From the NCBI RefSeq assembly GCF_011751885.2, contig NZ_CP061771.1, positions 3,410,001 through 3,474,000 of the forward strand: DNA of 64,000 nucleotides. Direction: 5' to 3'. A program made the translations under genes and the position numbers. Below the pieces are notes generated by a model. That model was given only the letters and a program-made list of their open reading frames with translations. It did not search any database and was not told where the DNA came from. This stretch comes from Salinibacterium sp. ZJ450. GTDB lineage: Bacteria > Actinomycetota > Actinomycetes > Actinomycetales > Microbacteriaceae. Shown piece after piece: positions 9,603-18,917 of this stretch. Position 1 is the first letter of the stretch. Every line of letters starts with the position of its first letter.

Positions 9603-12600
9603 TCAGCCGTTCGGTGTGAACAGCACGTCGACCCAGAAGTTGTGGTCTGAGACGCTGTCGGGATAGTCGATGGGCCCGTAGCGGTAGACGCCGCCGGAGG
9701 CGACGGTCGACAGCGGGCCGTTGGTCACCGAACCGCGCAGGCCGTCGAGGTCGACGGCGTAGCGGCCGGTGGTGCTGTGCAGGCTGGCGCGGAACTCGAT
9801 CCCGGGGTCCATCGGCACCGGTGTCGACAGGGTGGCCTGCTGCCAGCCGCTGGCCGTCTCATCCAGGAACGAAATCTCGGCGAGCCGTTCACCGGTCGCG
9901 CTCCACAGGTAGCCGGTGTGAGTTCCGGTGTTGGCCGCGCCTTTATAGAAGCGGATGCCGGTGACCAGTCCAGACTCGGACGCGGTGAAGCGCACGCCCA
10001 CCTGCACCGAGGATGTGTCGTCCCACGCGTCGACGGCCGGCACCGCGTCGCCGAAGATCGAGACGGCGGCGAGTACCGCTGGCTCCTCCGCGGTGGTGAA
10101 GTCCCACGTTCCGCCGGGCAGCGGGGCACCGCTGGCCTCCAGCGCGACCACCGCGTTGACCTTTGTCGCCCAGGGCAGGGGTGCCGTCGGCACGAAGGTC
10201 AGCGTTCCGGTTGCTGGGTCGAACGTCGAGGTGCCGGGCACCGCGCCGCTCGGTCCGGTGAGGCCGAGCACCGGGGTCGCGGTGCCGGCATTTGTCACCT
10301 GGGCGGTGACCGATGTCGTGGGTGCAACGTCAGTGCTGTTCGGTGCGGGGCTGACGGTGCTGACGGCGGTCGCCGGGGCGGGTTCCGGCTCCGGGGTGGG
10401 GGTGGGATCCGGGTCGGGCGTGGGGGTGGGGTCAGGAGCGGGCGTTGGGTCGGGCGCCGGGGTGGGCTCGGGGGCGGTGAGCAGGTCGCTGGTGACGAAC
10501 ACCACGTCGACGCCATAGCTGGTGGCGTTCCAGGTGTCCGCCGGGAAGCCTCCCGGGCTGCCGTAGCGGTACCGGCCGTTCGTGCTGTCGGCGATCAGCG
10601 GTCCGTTCGATCGCGGTACCGCGAAGTAGCCGGCGTCGGCGGCGTAGCGCCCCTGGGGCGCAAGGTACGACACCACGTAGGTCTCGCCGGGTGTGAGGCT
10701 CACCGGACTGGCGAGGGCTGCGGTCTGCCAGCCGGCCGCGGTCTCTGCGGTGAACGCCACCGTTCCCAGGGCTGTGCCGGTTGCCGACCACAGGGTCCCA
10801 ACGTGGCTGCCGCCGTTGCCGGTGCCCTTGTAGAACCGGATCGCGGTGACCGCGCCGGGCTGTGTAACCGAGAACGCCATGCCCAACTCGACCGCGCTGT
10901 TGTCATCCGTGACCGCGGTCACCGCGGGAGTTGCCGAGTCGAGCAGCGTGAACTCCCCGCTCAGCGGCGGTGGCGGCACGGTCGTGAACGACCAGCTGCC
11001 GTCGGCCAAAGGCGCGCCGCCGATCGACACGGTGGCCGTGTACTGGGTGATCCGGTCGAGCTCGGCGTCCGGGGTGAAGCTGACCGTGCGGGTGCTGCTG
11101 TCGTAGCTGCTGCTGCCCGCGACGGGACCGGCCGGGCCGGTCACCTCGAGCGCGGGCGCGCCCTGGGTGGGGTTCGCCGACAGTTCGGCGCTGATGACGG
11201 CGGATGTCGCGACATCCGTCTGCCCGCTGGCGGGATTCGTCGCCTGCAGGGTCACCGGCGCCGGCGGCGTCACGGTTCCGGTGGCGAACAGCACGTCGAC
11301 GAAGTAGTTGGACGCCTTCCAAGTCCCCGTGGGGAACCCGCCACCGGTCGTGTAGAGGAAGCGGCCGTTGGCTCCCACGTCGGCGGTGATCGGGCCGGAC
11401 CGGCGGAGCGTGCTGAAGTAGTCGGAGGTGACAGCATAATGGCCGCGCGGCGCGAAATAGGACACCACGTACTCCTGCCCTGGCGTCAGCGGGTACGGGG
11501 TCGCGAATCGTGCCGTCTGCCATCCCGACGACGACTCGCCGGCGAACGTGACCGTGGCGAGCCGTTCGCCGCTTGCCGACCACAGGCTGCCGCGGTGCGT
11601 TCCGGTGTTGCCTGCACCCTTGTAGAAACGGATGCCGGTGACCGCACCTGGCTGCGACACGGTGAACGCCATCCCGAGCTCGACCGCATCGGCGTCGCTG
11701 TCGGCCAGCACCTGCGGGGTCTCGCTGCCGAGCAGGGTGAACTCGCCGTCGAACACGGACTGGTCGGCGGTGGTGAAGTTCCAGCTGCCGCCGACGAGCA
11801 CGGTTCCGCCGGACGACACGATGGCGGAGTACTGCGTGGCCGCGGCGAGCGGCGCGCTCGGGGTGAATGTCACTGTCGCGGTGCTGGCATCCCAGGTCAC
11901 GCTGCCCGCGACGGGGCCTGTGGCGGTGGTCAGCCCGATCACCGGCACGCTGTCGGGGTTGCTGTTGGACACGACTGCCGACACGGTCGCCGAGGTCGCG
12001 ACATCCGTCTGCCCAGCCGTGGGGTTGCTGGAGGTCACGGAGAGCGGACTTGACCCGGTGGCGTCGGTGACGAAGACCACGTCGACTAGGTAATTGCTGC
12101 TGGACGACGAGCCAGGGAACCCGGTCGAGTAGGTGTATGCGCCGCCCCCGGCTGGAACGGTGAGCGGCCCTCGGCTGAACCCGCTGCTGAAGCCGCCGAC
12201 GGTGGCGGAGTATGTTCCGGCGGTGGTGCGGTACGCGGCGACATATTCGGAACCGGCCTGCACGGTGATCGGCTGGCTGAAGTACACGGTCTGCCAGCCG
12301 GAAGCGGTCTCGTTCACGAACGTGGTCAGCCCGAGCGGCGAGCCCGCACCGGTCCACAGCGATCCGACGTGGGTTCCGCCGTTCGACGGGCCCTTGTAGA
12401 ACCGGATGCCGGCGATCGCGCCGGAGGTGGTCGGGGTGAATCGCACTCCGACGGTGACCGCTCCGCTGTCCATCACTTCGAGCACCTGCGGGACGGTCTC
12501 CGGCGGGAAGATGGTGCACGGGCAGACCGCCTCGGTGTCGGCGTCCGCGGTGGTGAAGGTCCAGGCGCCGCCCGCGCTCAGGGGCCCGCCAGTGCTGCTG

Positions 12601-15272
12601 GTGGCGCTGAGACTGACCGAGTAGCTGGTGGTCGGGGCCAGCGGCGCGGTCGGGTCGAAGAGCACGGTGCGCGTTGCCGGGTCGTAGCTGAGCACACCGT
12701 CGACGGCGCCGCCGGCGATGTTGCGCACGGTCAGGCCGACGGATGCCGCGTCCACATCATTCGAGAGGCGCGCGCTGATCGTGGTGTCCACCGAGGCGCC
12801 GGTAGCGCCGGGTGCGGGCCAATGACTGGTGGCCACCAGCGGGGTGGTGTTGACCAGGTCGAAGACCACATCGACGAAGTAGTTGCTGTCTTGGAAGCTC
12901 TCGGCCGGGAACTGCCCGGGGTCACCGTATAGACCGGCCGGAAGCGCGCCGAATCCGCTCGGCACAGAAAGCGGCGGGCTTGCGACCGCGGAATACGGCC
13001 AGTAGTACGACTCAACCGCATAATGCCCGCGCGGTGCCGTGTACGAAACGACATAGCTCTCGCCCGCGATCAGGGCGACAGCGGCGTCGAAGTACGCGGT
13101 CTGCCAGCCGGAGGGGCTCTCCCCGGAGAACCCGAGGGTTGCCAGCCTGGTGCCCGCGGCATCCCAGAGCGACCCGGTGTGCACACCGGTGTTCGCAGCG
13201 CTCTTGAAGAAGCGCACTCCGGTGGCGAAGCCGTTGACGGTGGGGGTGAAGCGCAGCCCGAGTTCGACGGCAGAGCCGTCGTCGGAGTCGACCTGGTCGG
13301 GGACGGCGTCACCGAACACGCTGGACGGTCCCGTGACGGTGACCGGTACGTCTGCTGTCAGGGTCGGGAAGTTGCCGCTGTCGTCGATCGCCCGCACGCG
13401 GATGCTCTGGGTGCCCTGGCCGGTTTGTGGGTAGGTGTAGTTCCACTGGTCGGTGCCGGTCGCCGGGTGCCAGCGCACGCCGCCGTCGGTGGAGACCTCA
13501 ACGCCGGCGACGCGTCCGCCGACGTCGGTCGCGGTTCCGCTGACGGTCACGAGGGTTCCGTTGCCGATCGAGGAGTTCGCGGCGGGCGACGTCACGGTTA
13601 CCGTGGGCGCGACGGTGTCGGTGCTCTGGGTGGCCGGGACCAGCTCGGCCATCAGGGTGGCCGGTTGCGCGCCCATGTCGGCCAGCAGGTTGACCTGGGC
13701 CTGCTGCATCCGGCTGTCGACGGCACCGCCGACTCCGTCGTGGGTGTTGTCGAGTCCCCAGGCCCACTGAATGCTGGCGGCGGAGAACACCAGGGCGCCG
13801 CTCGCTGCCTGGTACAGGGTGACGTGGTGGGTGGTGGCGCGGTCGGTGACGATGGTGTTGCCGTAGTCGCTGAGGTATTCATCGGAGGGCCCGGTCGTCG
13901 TCGACATCCGGATCATGCCGTCCGGTCTAAAGCCGTTGTCGACGTCCTCGTTGGATTCGTAGCCGACGGTGAGTGGCGCGAGTTCGGCCGAGGCACCGGG
14001 GCTGAGAGCGGTGAGTGACGTGTTGCGCCAGAGTCGCAGCTTGCCTTCGGCACTCGATACGGTCACCGGGAGAGCGCTGCGGTTGGATTGGAACATGGTG
14101 CCGGAGACCGCGTTCTCGGGAAGCCCGGCGCCGGTGGACTGGGCGGCGAACCGCGGGTCGCGCCAGGTCCCGGTCCACTCAGCAGCGGCCGGGTCGATCT
14201 TGGCGTTGCCCCAGGTTTCCTTGTAGGAAACGAGCGTGCGATAGGCGGTGGCGTCGTCCGATGCGGCCGGCTCGTAGCGAGTGCGCCAGTAGCCTTCGTT
14301 TCCGCTGAGGAACTGCATGTTCACGCCGGCATCACGAGCGGCCTCGATGTTCGTGCGTTGTGCGCCGGACCAGTACTCGTCGTGGCCGACGGACAGGAAC
14401 ACGCGGTGGTTCAGCAGGTGCGATCCGAACCGGTCACTGTCGATGCCGCTGGCGTAGCTGACGTCGTAGCCGTTGCGTTCGAGAAAGCGCACCTGGGCGT
14501 ATTCGCTTGAGAAGTAGAAGTCGCGGGACGTGGTGCCTTCCCGGGTCGCGAAAGGCCGGTTGTAGCTGATCTTGTGGGCGCGGCCGTTGGCGCCGCCCTG
14601 GTAGAAGTCCGATCCGCCATACGAGTTGTAGGCGTGCCAGGTGGTGTCGGACGTTTGGAACAGGATGTCGCTGGTGCTCGAGTCATCGCGCACGATGAAG
14701 GTGACATGACTCTCCCCACCGGTGTCCAGTCGCTTGAGCAGTGCGATGTACACCCCGGAGACGGCAGCCACGGGCACGTTCCAAGACGCCGAGACGCCCC
14801 ACGTGCCGCAGTCGTACAGCTCAGTGCTGAGGTCACTGATGCACTCTGGCTGATTCTGCGGCAGCGTGGCGGAGGGCTGCACGGTGTCGATCAGGCGGGC
14901 GCCGTCGCCCTGGTACCAGCCGGTGCGGAAGATGCGGATCGAGTAGTTCGCGGCATCCGTGTCGATCTTGAAGTCGATGCGGCTGCCGATGTTCACACTG
15001 ATGTCGGTGGCGAAGCCCTGGATGCTGGGGTCACCGGCTCCACTGATGTCCCAGACTTCCGGCGGTGTGCCCGGCTTGCTGTTTTCGCAGGCAATGGCGT
15101 TCGATCCCGGCCCACACGGCTCGGCCGCGGCAGCGCTCGGCACCACACCGGCCAGGCCCGCGGCGGTGAGCGCGAGGGCGACGCCGAGCGATAGCGCGGC
15201 GCGCAGCAGGCCGCCGCGGAGGCGTGGGGTGGGGCCGGTCGGCTCGGAAAAAGCCGTCGCTAAAGCATTCAC
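9603..15272 (-). CDS. Giant secreted modular protein: N,N-dimethylformamidase-like domain, Ig, 5x DUF4082, 4x Big_5
   Basis: 1889 residues. A Sec signal peptide (hydrophobic stretch about 24-48, ending AAAAEPC) precedes a ~450-residue domain resembling the C-terminal part of the N,N-dimethylformamidase large subunit (GWYQGDGARL, SVGHDEYWSG, SGNEGYWRTRYEP). An Ig-like module follows at ~555-655. Then DUF4082 (IRFYKGxxNxGTHxGxLW) and Big_5-type Ig modules alternate from ~655 to the end: five DUF4082, four Big_5. A Pro/Asp/Thr-rich linker lies at ~1590-1630. There is no LPxTG, SLH or membrane anchor; it ends with the last DUF4082. Start is GTG at 15272 with AGGTG upstream. It leads the left polysaccharide operon and may be an exported surface protein that binds or modifies the polymer. 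The activity is unproven. Confidence 0.85.
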   Translation of the reverse strand: MNALATAFSEPTGPTPRLRGGLLRAALSLGVALALTAAGLAGVVPSAAAAEPCGPGSNAIACENSKPGTPPEVWDISGAGDPSIQGFATDISVNIGSRIDFKIDTDAANYSIRIFRTGWYQGDGARLIDTVQPSATLPQNQPECISDLSTELYDCGTWGVSASWNVPVAAVSGVYIALLKRLDTGGESHVTFIVRDDSSTSDILFQTSDTTWHAYNSYGGSDFYQGGANGRAHKISYNRPFATREGTTSRDFYFSSEYAQVRFLERNGYDVSYASGIDSDRFGSHLLNHRVFLSVGHDEYWSGAQRTNIEAARDAGVNMQFLSGNEGYWRTRYEPAASDDATAYRTLVSYKETWGNAKIDPAAAEWTGTWRDPRFAAQSTGAGLPENAVSGTMFQSNRSALPVTVSSAEGKLRLWRNTSLTALSPGASAELAPLTVGYESNEDVDNGFRPDGMIRMSTTTGPSDEYLSDYGNTIVTDRATTHHVTLYQAASGALVFSAASIQWAWGLDNTHDGVGGAVDSRMQQAQVNLLADMGAQPATLMAELVPATQSTDTVAPTVTVTSPAANSSIGNGTLVTVSGTATDVGGRVAGVEVSTDGGVRWHPATGTDQWNYTYPQTGQGTQSIRVRAIDDSGNFPTLTADVPVTVTGPSSVFGDAVPDQVDSDDGSAVELGLRFTPTVNGFATGVRFFKSAANTGVHTGSLWDAAGTRLATLGFSGESPSGWQTAYFDAAVALIAGESYVVSYTAPRGHYAVESYYWPYSAVASPPLSVPSGFGALPAGLYGDPGQFPAESFQDSNYFVDVVFDLVNTTPLVATSHWPAPGATGASVDTTISARLSNDVDAASVGLTVRNIAGGAVDGVLSYDPATRTVLFDPTAPLAPTTSYSVSLSATSSTGGPLSAGGAWTFTTADADTEAVCPCTIFPPETVPQVLEVMDSGAVTVGVRFTPTTSGAIAGIRFYKGPSNGGTHVGSLWTGAGSPLGLTTFVNETASGWQTVYFSQPITVQAGSEYVAAYRTTAGTYSATVGGFSSGFSRGPLTVPAGGGAYTYSTGFPGSSSSSNYLVDVVFVTDATGSSPLSVTSSNPTAGQTDVATSATVSAVVSNSNPDSVPVIGLTTATGPVAGSVTWDASTATVTFTPSAPLAAATQYSAIVSSGGTVLVGGSWNFTTADQSVFDGEFTLLGSETPQVLADSDADAVELGMAFTVSQPGAVTGIRFYKGAGNTGTHRGSLWSASGERLATVTFAGESSSGWQTARFATPYPLTPGQEYVVSYFAPRGHYAVTSDYFSTLRRSGPITADVGANGRFLYTTGGGFPTGTWKASNYFVDVLFATGTVTPPAPVTLQATNPASGQTDVATSAVISAELSANPTQGAPALEVTGPAGPVAGSSSYDSSTRTVSFTPDAELDRITQYTATVSIGGAPLADGSWSFTTVPPPPLSGEFTLLDSATPAVTAVTDDNSAVELGMAFSVTQPGAVTAIRFYKGTGNGGSHVGTLWSATGTALGTVAFTAETAAGWQTAALASPVSLTPGETYVVSYLAPQGRYAADAGYFAVPRSNGPLIADSTNGRYRYGSPGGFPADTWNATSYGVDVVFVTSDLLTAPEPTPAPDPTPAPDPTPTPDPDPTPTPEPEPAPATAVSTVSPAPNSTDVAPTTSVTAQVTNAGTATPVLGLTGPSGAVPGTSTFDPATGTLTFVPTAPLPWATKVNAVVALEASGAPLPGGTWDFTTAEEPAVLAAVSIFGDAVPAVDAWDDTSSVQVGVRFTASESGLVTGIRFYKGAANTGTHTGYLWSATGERLAEISFLDETASGWQQATLSTPVPMDPGIEFRASLHSTTGRYAVDLDGLRGSVTNGPLSTVASGGVYRYGPIDYPDSVSDHNFWVDVLFTPNG

Positions 15273-15436
15273 TAAAGTGCACCTGCATTCGGGTTACAGG
15301 GAAACAACAGCAAGGGATTGCTGTGGTGAGAGCCGTGACTAACAGTGGGGTGTTACGCAGCGCAGACGTCAGGGATCAGATCGTCAGCGTGCGTCATGTC
15401 GGGCGTCGGGCAACACCGGGTAAACGGGTGACTGTC

Positions 15437-15466
15437 ACATTAGCCAGCGTGTCGGCTTGGCGTCAA
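15437..15466 (-). promoter_or_regulatory. Housekeeping-sigma-type promoter of the left polysaccharide operon
   Basis: Read on the minus strand, TTGACG (15466-15461) and TAATGT (15442-15437) are separated by 18 bp, a near-consensus pair. Transcription would begin near 15430, giving a ~158 nt leader before the GTG at 15272. The leader (15273-15430) holds no ORF of note; it contains GGTGTT and AACACC arms about 58 nt apart that could pair, but no riboswitch class I recognise. Confidence 0.6.
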
Positions 15467-15521
15467 TAGGTCAGACGTGATATGCGTTCTCGAGCTCTGC
15501 TCAGGGGTTTTCGGGACGCGC

Positions 15522-15686
15522 TCAGCGCAGGCCGCGTTCCTCGAGCCACTCCTGGTGCTGGCGGAGCGCTCGACGCACTGCGGCGCGGACCACGTGATAG
15601 AACACCAGCACGCCCAGCGCGGCACCGATCGCCCAAAGCACCAGCCCGGGCAGGATTCCGCCAATCAGGTCGAACAGTTGATCCAT
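15522..15686 (-). CDS. Small single-pass membrane protein, 54 aa, unknown
   Basis: MDQLFDLIGGILPGLVLWAI begins a 54-residue frame with one long hydrophobic helix (about residues 7-33) and a highly basic then acidic cytoplasmic-type tail (RAAVRRALRQHQEW, ending LEERGLR). The ATG at 15686 is preceded by TAACGT with six bases between, which fits a leaderless transcript. Codon choice is GC-biased like its neighbours. I do not recognise a family. It is separate from the zinc-peptidase gene upstream (78 bp) and from the operon promoter downstream. Confidence 0.6.
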   Translation of the reverse strand: MDQLFDLIGGILPGLVLWAIGAALGVLVFYHVVRAAVRRALRQHQEWLEERGLR

Positions 15687-15764
15687 GCTCGAACGTTATC
15701 GGGTCGGGCGTGTTGCGGCTAGCTGCAACTGCGCGGCTCAGCTGCTCGCTCGTGGATGCTCGCG

Positions 15765-16643
15765 CTATAGCTGCTCGCCCGGCACCGCGAAGGTGTCGCA
15801 GGCGTTCGCTCCGCCGTTCAGCCCGGCGAGGAACCAGCGCTGCCGGGACTCGCTCGACCCGTGCGTCCAGGTCTCGGGGTTCACCTGACCCTGCGTCGAT
15901 TCCTGGATGCGGTCGTCGCCGATCACCTCGGCGGCGTTCAGGGCGTCGGCGACCTGCGCGTCGGTGACCGGCTCGAGGAACGGCGTACCGGATTCGTCCG
16001 GCACGGTCGAGGCGGCTCCCGCCCAGGCGCCGGCAAAGCAGTCGGCCTGCAGTTCGAGGCGGACGGCATCGGATGTCGGACCGGTGTCGCCGCGCTGCAC
16101 CTGGTTCATGATGCCGGTGATGTTCTGGATGTGGTGGCCCCACTCGTGGGCGACCACATACTCTTCGGCAAGCGGTCCGCCCTGGGCGCCGAACCGGGTG
16201 CGCAAGTCGTCGTAGAACGCCGTGTCGATGTACACGGTCGCGTCGGGCGGGCAATAGAACGGTCCAACGGCGCTGGTGGCGTTGCCGCATCCGGTGCCGA
16301 CCGCTTCTTGAAACAGCACGAACGCGGGCAGCGTGTACTCGGCGCCGAGTTGGCCTTCCCAGTAGGCGTCGAGCGACTGCGCGGTGAAATCGAGGCGGCA
16401 GTCGAGGTTCTCGTTGGCGTCGGCGCCGGTCTCGCAGTTCGCCACCGGGGTGTCGTTGCCGGGAGCACCCTGGTCCGTTCCGGTGCCGCCGCCGAGAAGT
16501 CCGGACAGGTCGACGCCAAACAGCTGCGAGATCAGCACGAGCGCGACCACGGCGATTCCGCCTCCGCCGACCGCGATACCGGCGTTGCGGCCCCGGCGGC
16601 TGGCACGGGGTCCGCCACTGCGGGCGCCATCGTTGAACGTCAT
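15765..16643 (-). CDS. YpfJ/KPN_02809-family neutral zinc metallopeptidase
   Basis: 292 residues. A basic N-terminus and one transmembrane helix (about 22-42) anchor an extracytoplasmic domain with the zinc motif HEWGHH at about residue 166 and the family hallmark LELQADCFAGAW about 30 residues on, whose glutamate/aspartate would complete the site. Cysteines around DCRLD, CGNA and ACDTF may form disulfides. Its substrate is unknown for the whole family. ATG at 16643 has TAACGT six bases upstream, suggesting leaderless expression; the GGGGG upstream is too far for an ordinary ribosome-binding site. Confidence 0.92.
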   Translation of the reverse strand: MTFNDGARSGGPRASRRGRNAGIAVGGGGIAVVALVLISQLFGVDLSGLLGGGTGTDQGAPGNDTPVANCETGADANENLDCRLDFTAQSLDAYWEGQLGAEYTLPAFVLFQEAVGTGCGNATSAVGPFYCPPDATVYIDTAFYDDLRTRFGAQGGPLAEEYVVAHEWGHHIQNITGIMNQVQRGDTGPTSDAVRLELQADCFAGAWAGAASTVPDESGTPFLEPVTDAQVADALNAAEVIGDDRIQESTQGQVNPETWTHGSSESRQRWFLAGLNGGANACDTFAVPGEQL

Positions 16644-16649
16644 GAGGAG

Positions 16650-16655
16650 ACGTTA
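16650..16655 (-). promoter_or_regulatory. -10 box of a probable leaderless transcript (zinc peptidase)
   Basis: TAACGT on the minus strand ends six bases before the ATG at 16643, so the transcript would start at or next to the start codon. The same TAACGT, with the same spacing, precedes the 54-aa gene at 15686. Confidence 0.5.
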
Positions 16656-16871
16656 CCCCCTTATTGGGGGTCAGTTGAGAGTCGTTTGGGGGGATCGCGT
16701 AGTCCTCCCTTGTCAACGGCCAACGAGAACTGCCCATGGGCGGCCAGCAGAAATGCCCGGTGGTGGCCAGGAGAACCGGCCGAAGTACCCACCTCGATTG
16801 TCACCCCGTCAGGAAACCCTGCCTGCACTACAACTGACCCGCCGATCACCACCGCAAATGGCATTGGTGAA

Positions 16872-16877
16872 TAGGAT
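16872..16877 (+). promoter_or_regulatory. -10 box of a probable leaderless transcript (GNAT-like gene)
   Basis: TAGGAT ends six bases before the ATG at 16884 and no ribosome-binding site lies between. The 240-bp gap 16644-16883 is shared with the divergent zinc-peptidase gene and shows no other clear feature. Confidence 0.5.
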
Positions 16878-16883
16878 CGGGCC

Positions 16884-17768
16884 ATGGATCAGGAAAACGG
16901 ACCGTCTCCGCTGGTATCGGTGCATCCCATCACCGACCGGGACCTTCCCGAGGTTGCGCTGTTCCTCGGTGAGCACTTCCCGCCAGCCACGCCCGCGGAC
17001 CAGTGGGCAGACGCCTGGCGCACCACGGTAAACCTGTCTGGTAGCACTGCTCCCAACCATGGATTCCTGCTGCGCGCCCAGGGACGGGTAGTCGGTGCGT
17101 ACCCGGCGATCTACTCGACCCGTGTCATCAACGGCCGCCTAGAGCGCTTCTGCAATCTTGCGGTCTGGTTCACGACCCCCGAGTACCGGTCACACAGTAT
17201 GCGGATGGTCCGTGCTGTCCTCGGCCAGAAGGACGTTACCTTCACTGACCTCACTCCGATCGACCTGGTGCAGAAACTCAACCTGCGACTTGGCTTCACG
17301 TACCTCGACACCGCCACTGCCGCAGTCCCCAACGTGCCGTGGTTCTGGCTAGCGCGCGCACGGGTCAGCGACGACCCAGTGGTGATCGCGTCGACTCTCA
17401 CGGGGCACGTTCGCACCTACTTCGCGGATCACGCCGAGTGTCGGTGGGCCCGGCACCTGGTGCTGGTCCGCGGCGACCAGTCGTGCTACGTCGTGTGGCG
17501 GAGGCGTCGTATCAAAGGCCTCCCGCTGCTCGCGTCAATCCAGTACATCAGCAACCCAGCCTTGTTTCGCGGGTCCTTCGGCTCGCTCGCTCGTCATCTG
17601 CTTCTGCACCACGGCACGTTCGCCACCCTCGTCGAAGACCGGCTGGCAGGTGGGCGCATCTGGCCGTCGGTGAAGATGCCCCGTCCCGACCGACGGATGT
17701 TCAAGAGCACGACGGTCGGTCCGGAGGACATCGACTACCTGTACAGCGAGATCACCAGCGCGCCGTAG
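16884..17768 (+). CDS. GNAT-like acyltransferase-fold protein
   Basis: 294 residues. The first ~130 residues resemble a GNAT domain: TDRDLPEVALFLGEHFP, GFLLRAQGRVVGAYPAIYS and LAVWFTTPEYRSHSMRMVR, in the place where GNATs bind CoA, but the Q/RxxGxG/A signature is not clear. The rest (LNLRLGFTYLD, WRRRRIKGLPLLASIQYIS) repeats a GNAT-like pattern, so it may be a double or degenerate GNAT. Similar proteins occur near actinobacterial polysaccharide genes. It stands alone on the plus strand. Function not assignable beyond fold. Confidence 0.75.
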   Translation: MDQENGPSPLVSVHPITDRDLPEVALFLGEHFPPATPADQWADAWRTTVNLSGSTAPNHGFLLRAQGRVVGAYPAIYSTRVINGRLERFCNLAVWFTTPEYRSHSMRMVRAVLGQKDVTFTDLTPIDLVQKLNLRLGFTYLDTATAAVPNVPWFWLARARVSDDPVVIASTLTGHVRTYFADHAECRWARHLVLVRGDQSCYVVWRRRRIKGLPLLASIQYISNPALFRGSFGSLARHLLLHHGTFATLVEDRLAGGRIWPSVKMPRPDRRMFKSTTVGPEDIDYLYSEITSAP

Positions 17769-18154
17769 CCGGTTGTGCCGGTTGTCCCCGACGCGTGCCG
17801 GGTGGTTCCTTGGGCGGCGCATCCGCCAATAACGCGGGCAGTTACGTGGCCGCCTCGGGCAGTCTGGCCGCTAACATTCGCTGATCGGAAGATCTTCGTC
17901 AGCTCGGCCTCCCGTGGTTCCCGACGAGCCGTTTGTGCGCGCAAATCAGCGCTTAGCGCCGGGCCAATGTGCCAACCTGCCCACACAATCGCCCCGAGGG
18001 GGCGCGGTATGACCCGTGAGGCTGCTTTACCGGCGAGGGGCTCGACCCGCGAAGGCGCTCGAGTCGCGCGAGGCTCGACTCGCGGAAATGCTCGAGCACC
18101 GGCGCCGACACCGGCTCTCACCGGGCACTGCTTTCGCCTATAGGGAATCTAGGC
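17769..18154. other. Intergenic region with degenerate repeats, no gene seen
   Basis: Between the convergent GNAT-like and PlsC genes I see no convincing coding frame. Around 18040-18110 a ~33-bp unit recurs (GCTCGAC-C/T-CGCG followed by a GCTCGAG half), and 18136-18164 carries a short direct repeat described separately. No obvious intrinsic terminator with a T-run was found. Confidence 0.5.
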
Positions 18155-18164
18155 CTATAGGGAA
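18136..18164. repeat. Direct repeat of GCCTATAGGGAA, two copies
   Basis: GCCTATAGGGAA occurs at 18136-18147 and again at 18153-18164, a 17-bp period. The second copy contains the TAG stop of the acyltransferase gene (18157-18155 on the minus strand), so the repeat may be a small slippage duplication at the gene's 3' end. Confidence 0.7.
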
Positions 18165-18892
18165 GCCGGGCTGCGGAACACTCGGCGCACTCGTTCGCCA
18201 ATGGTCTCGGCGGGGGGCTCGTTGTACATGTTCGCAAGCTCCTGGTCCGACATCCGGCCGATCGCGGCCATCACTTCGTCGGTGGCGTGCCGTCGCGCCC
18301 GACCCGACTTTGCTTCGCCATGACGGCTCAGGTCGAGAGGGGCGCCAAACTCCACCGTGATGCGGTGTAGATGGATGCGTCGTGACCCGACGGGCTGCAG
18401 ACGTTCGGTGCCGCTGAGCGCAACCGGCACCACAGGCACCTTGGCGGTCAGCGCGAGCCACGCCACGCCGGTGCGGCCGCGGTACAGCCGCGCATCGAGC
18501 GATCGGGTTCCCTCCGGGTAGATCGCGAACGCGTTGCCGTCGTTGAGGATCCCGAGGCCGGCGTCGAGCGATTCCTGGGCGGCCTGACCGGCACCGCGCA
18601 CCACCGGTACCGCGCCGATGCTGGTGAAGAAGCTGCGAGACAGCCAGCCCTTGAAGCCGGTTCCGGAGAAGTAATCGGCCTTGGCAAGAAACGACACCGA
18701 TCGCGGGGCAACCAGCGTGATCACGATGCTGTCGATGAACGAGAGGTGATTGCTGGCGAGCAGTACGGGGCCGCGCTGAGGGACGTTGGATCGGCCGATG
18801 ATGCGCGGTCGGAAGATCAACCGAGCAAGGGGGGCGGCCAAGAGGCGCGCAAAGAATTTGAGCACGGTCCACCACTTTAGGCCGCTTTCCAT
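18155..18892 (-). CDS. 1-acyl-sn-glycerol-3-phosphate acyltransferase family protein (PlsC-like)
   Basis: 245 residues. The HX4D acyltransferase motif is NHLSFIDS at about residue 48, preceded by a hydrophobic N-terminal segment; block II FFTSIGAVPVVRG and block III YPEGTRSLD complete the PlsC-type active site, and VPVVPVALSG is block IV. It would acylate lysophosphatidate, or a related acceptor, on the inner membrane face. The start at 18892 (ATG) lacks a strong ribosome-binding site; GTG ten codons in is an alternative. It is 25 bp downstream of the GNAT gene on the same strand and could be co-transcribed with it. Confidence 0.9.
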   Translation of the reverse strand: MESGLKWWTVLKFFARLLAAPLARLIFRPRIIGRSNVPQRGPVLLASNHLSFIDSIVITLVAPRSVSFLAKADYFSGTGFKGWLSRSFFTSIGAVPVVRGAGQAAQESLDAGLGILNDGNAFAIYPEGTRSLDARLYRGRTGVAWLALTAKVPVVPVALSGTERLQPVGSRRIHLHRITVEFGAPLDLSRHGEAKSGRARRHATDEVMAAIGRMSDQELANMYNEPPAETIGERVRRVFRSPASL

Positions 18893-18917
18893 TCCGTGCG
18901 GCGCATATACGGCATGT

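Noticed and set aside
9777-12053. A 758-residue frame antisense to the giant secreted protein
   Set aside because: Same reasoning: it repeats with the DUF4082 modules of the real strand and lacks any fold signature.
15440-15664. A 74-residue frame overlapping the 54-aa gene
   Set aside because: Cys/Trp/Ser/Arg-rich with no ribosome-binding site; the other frame has a clear membrane helix and a good -10 box.
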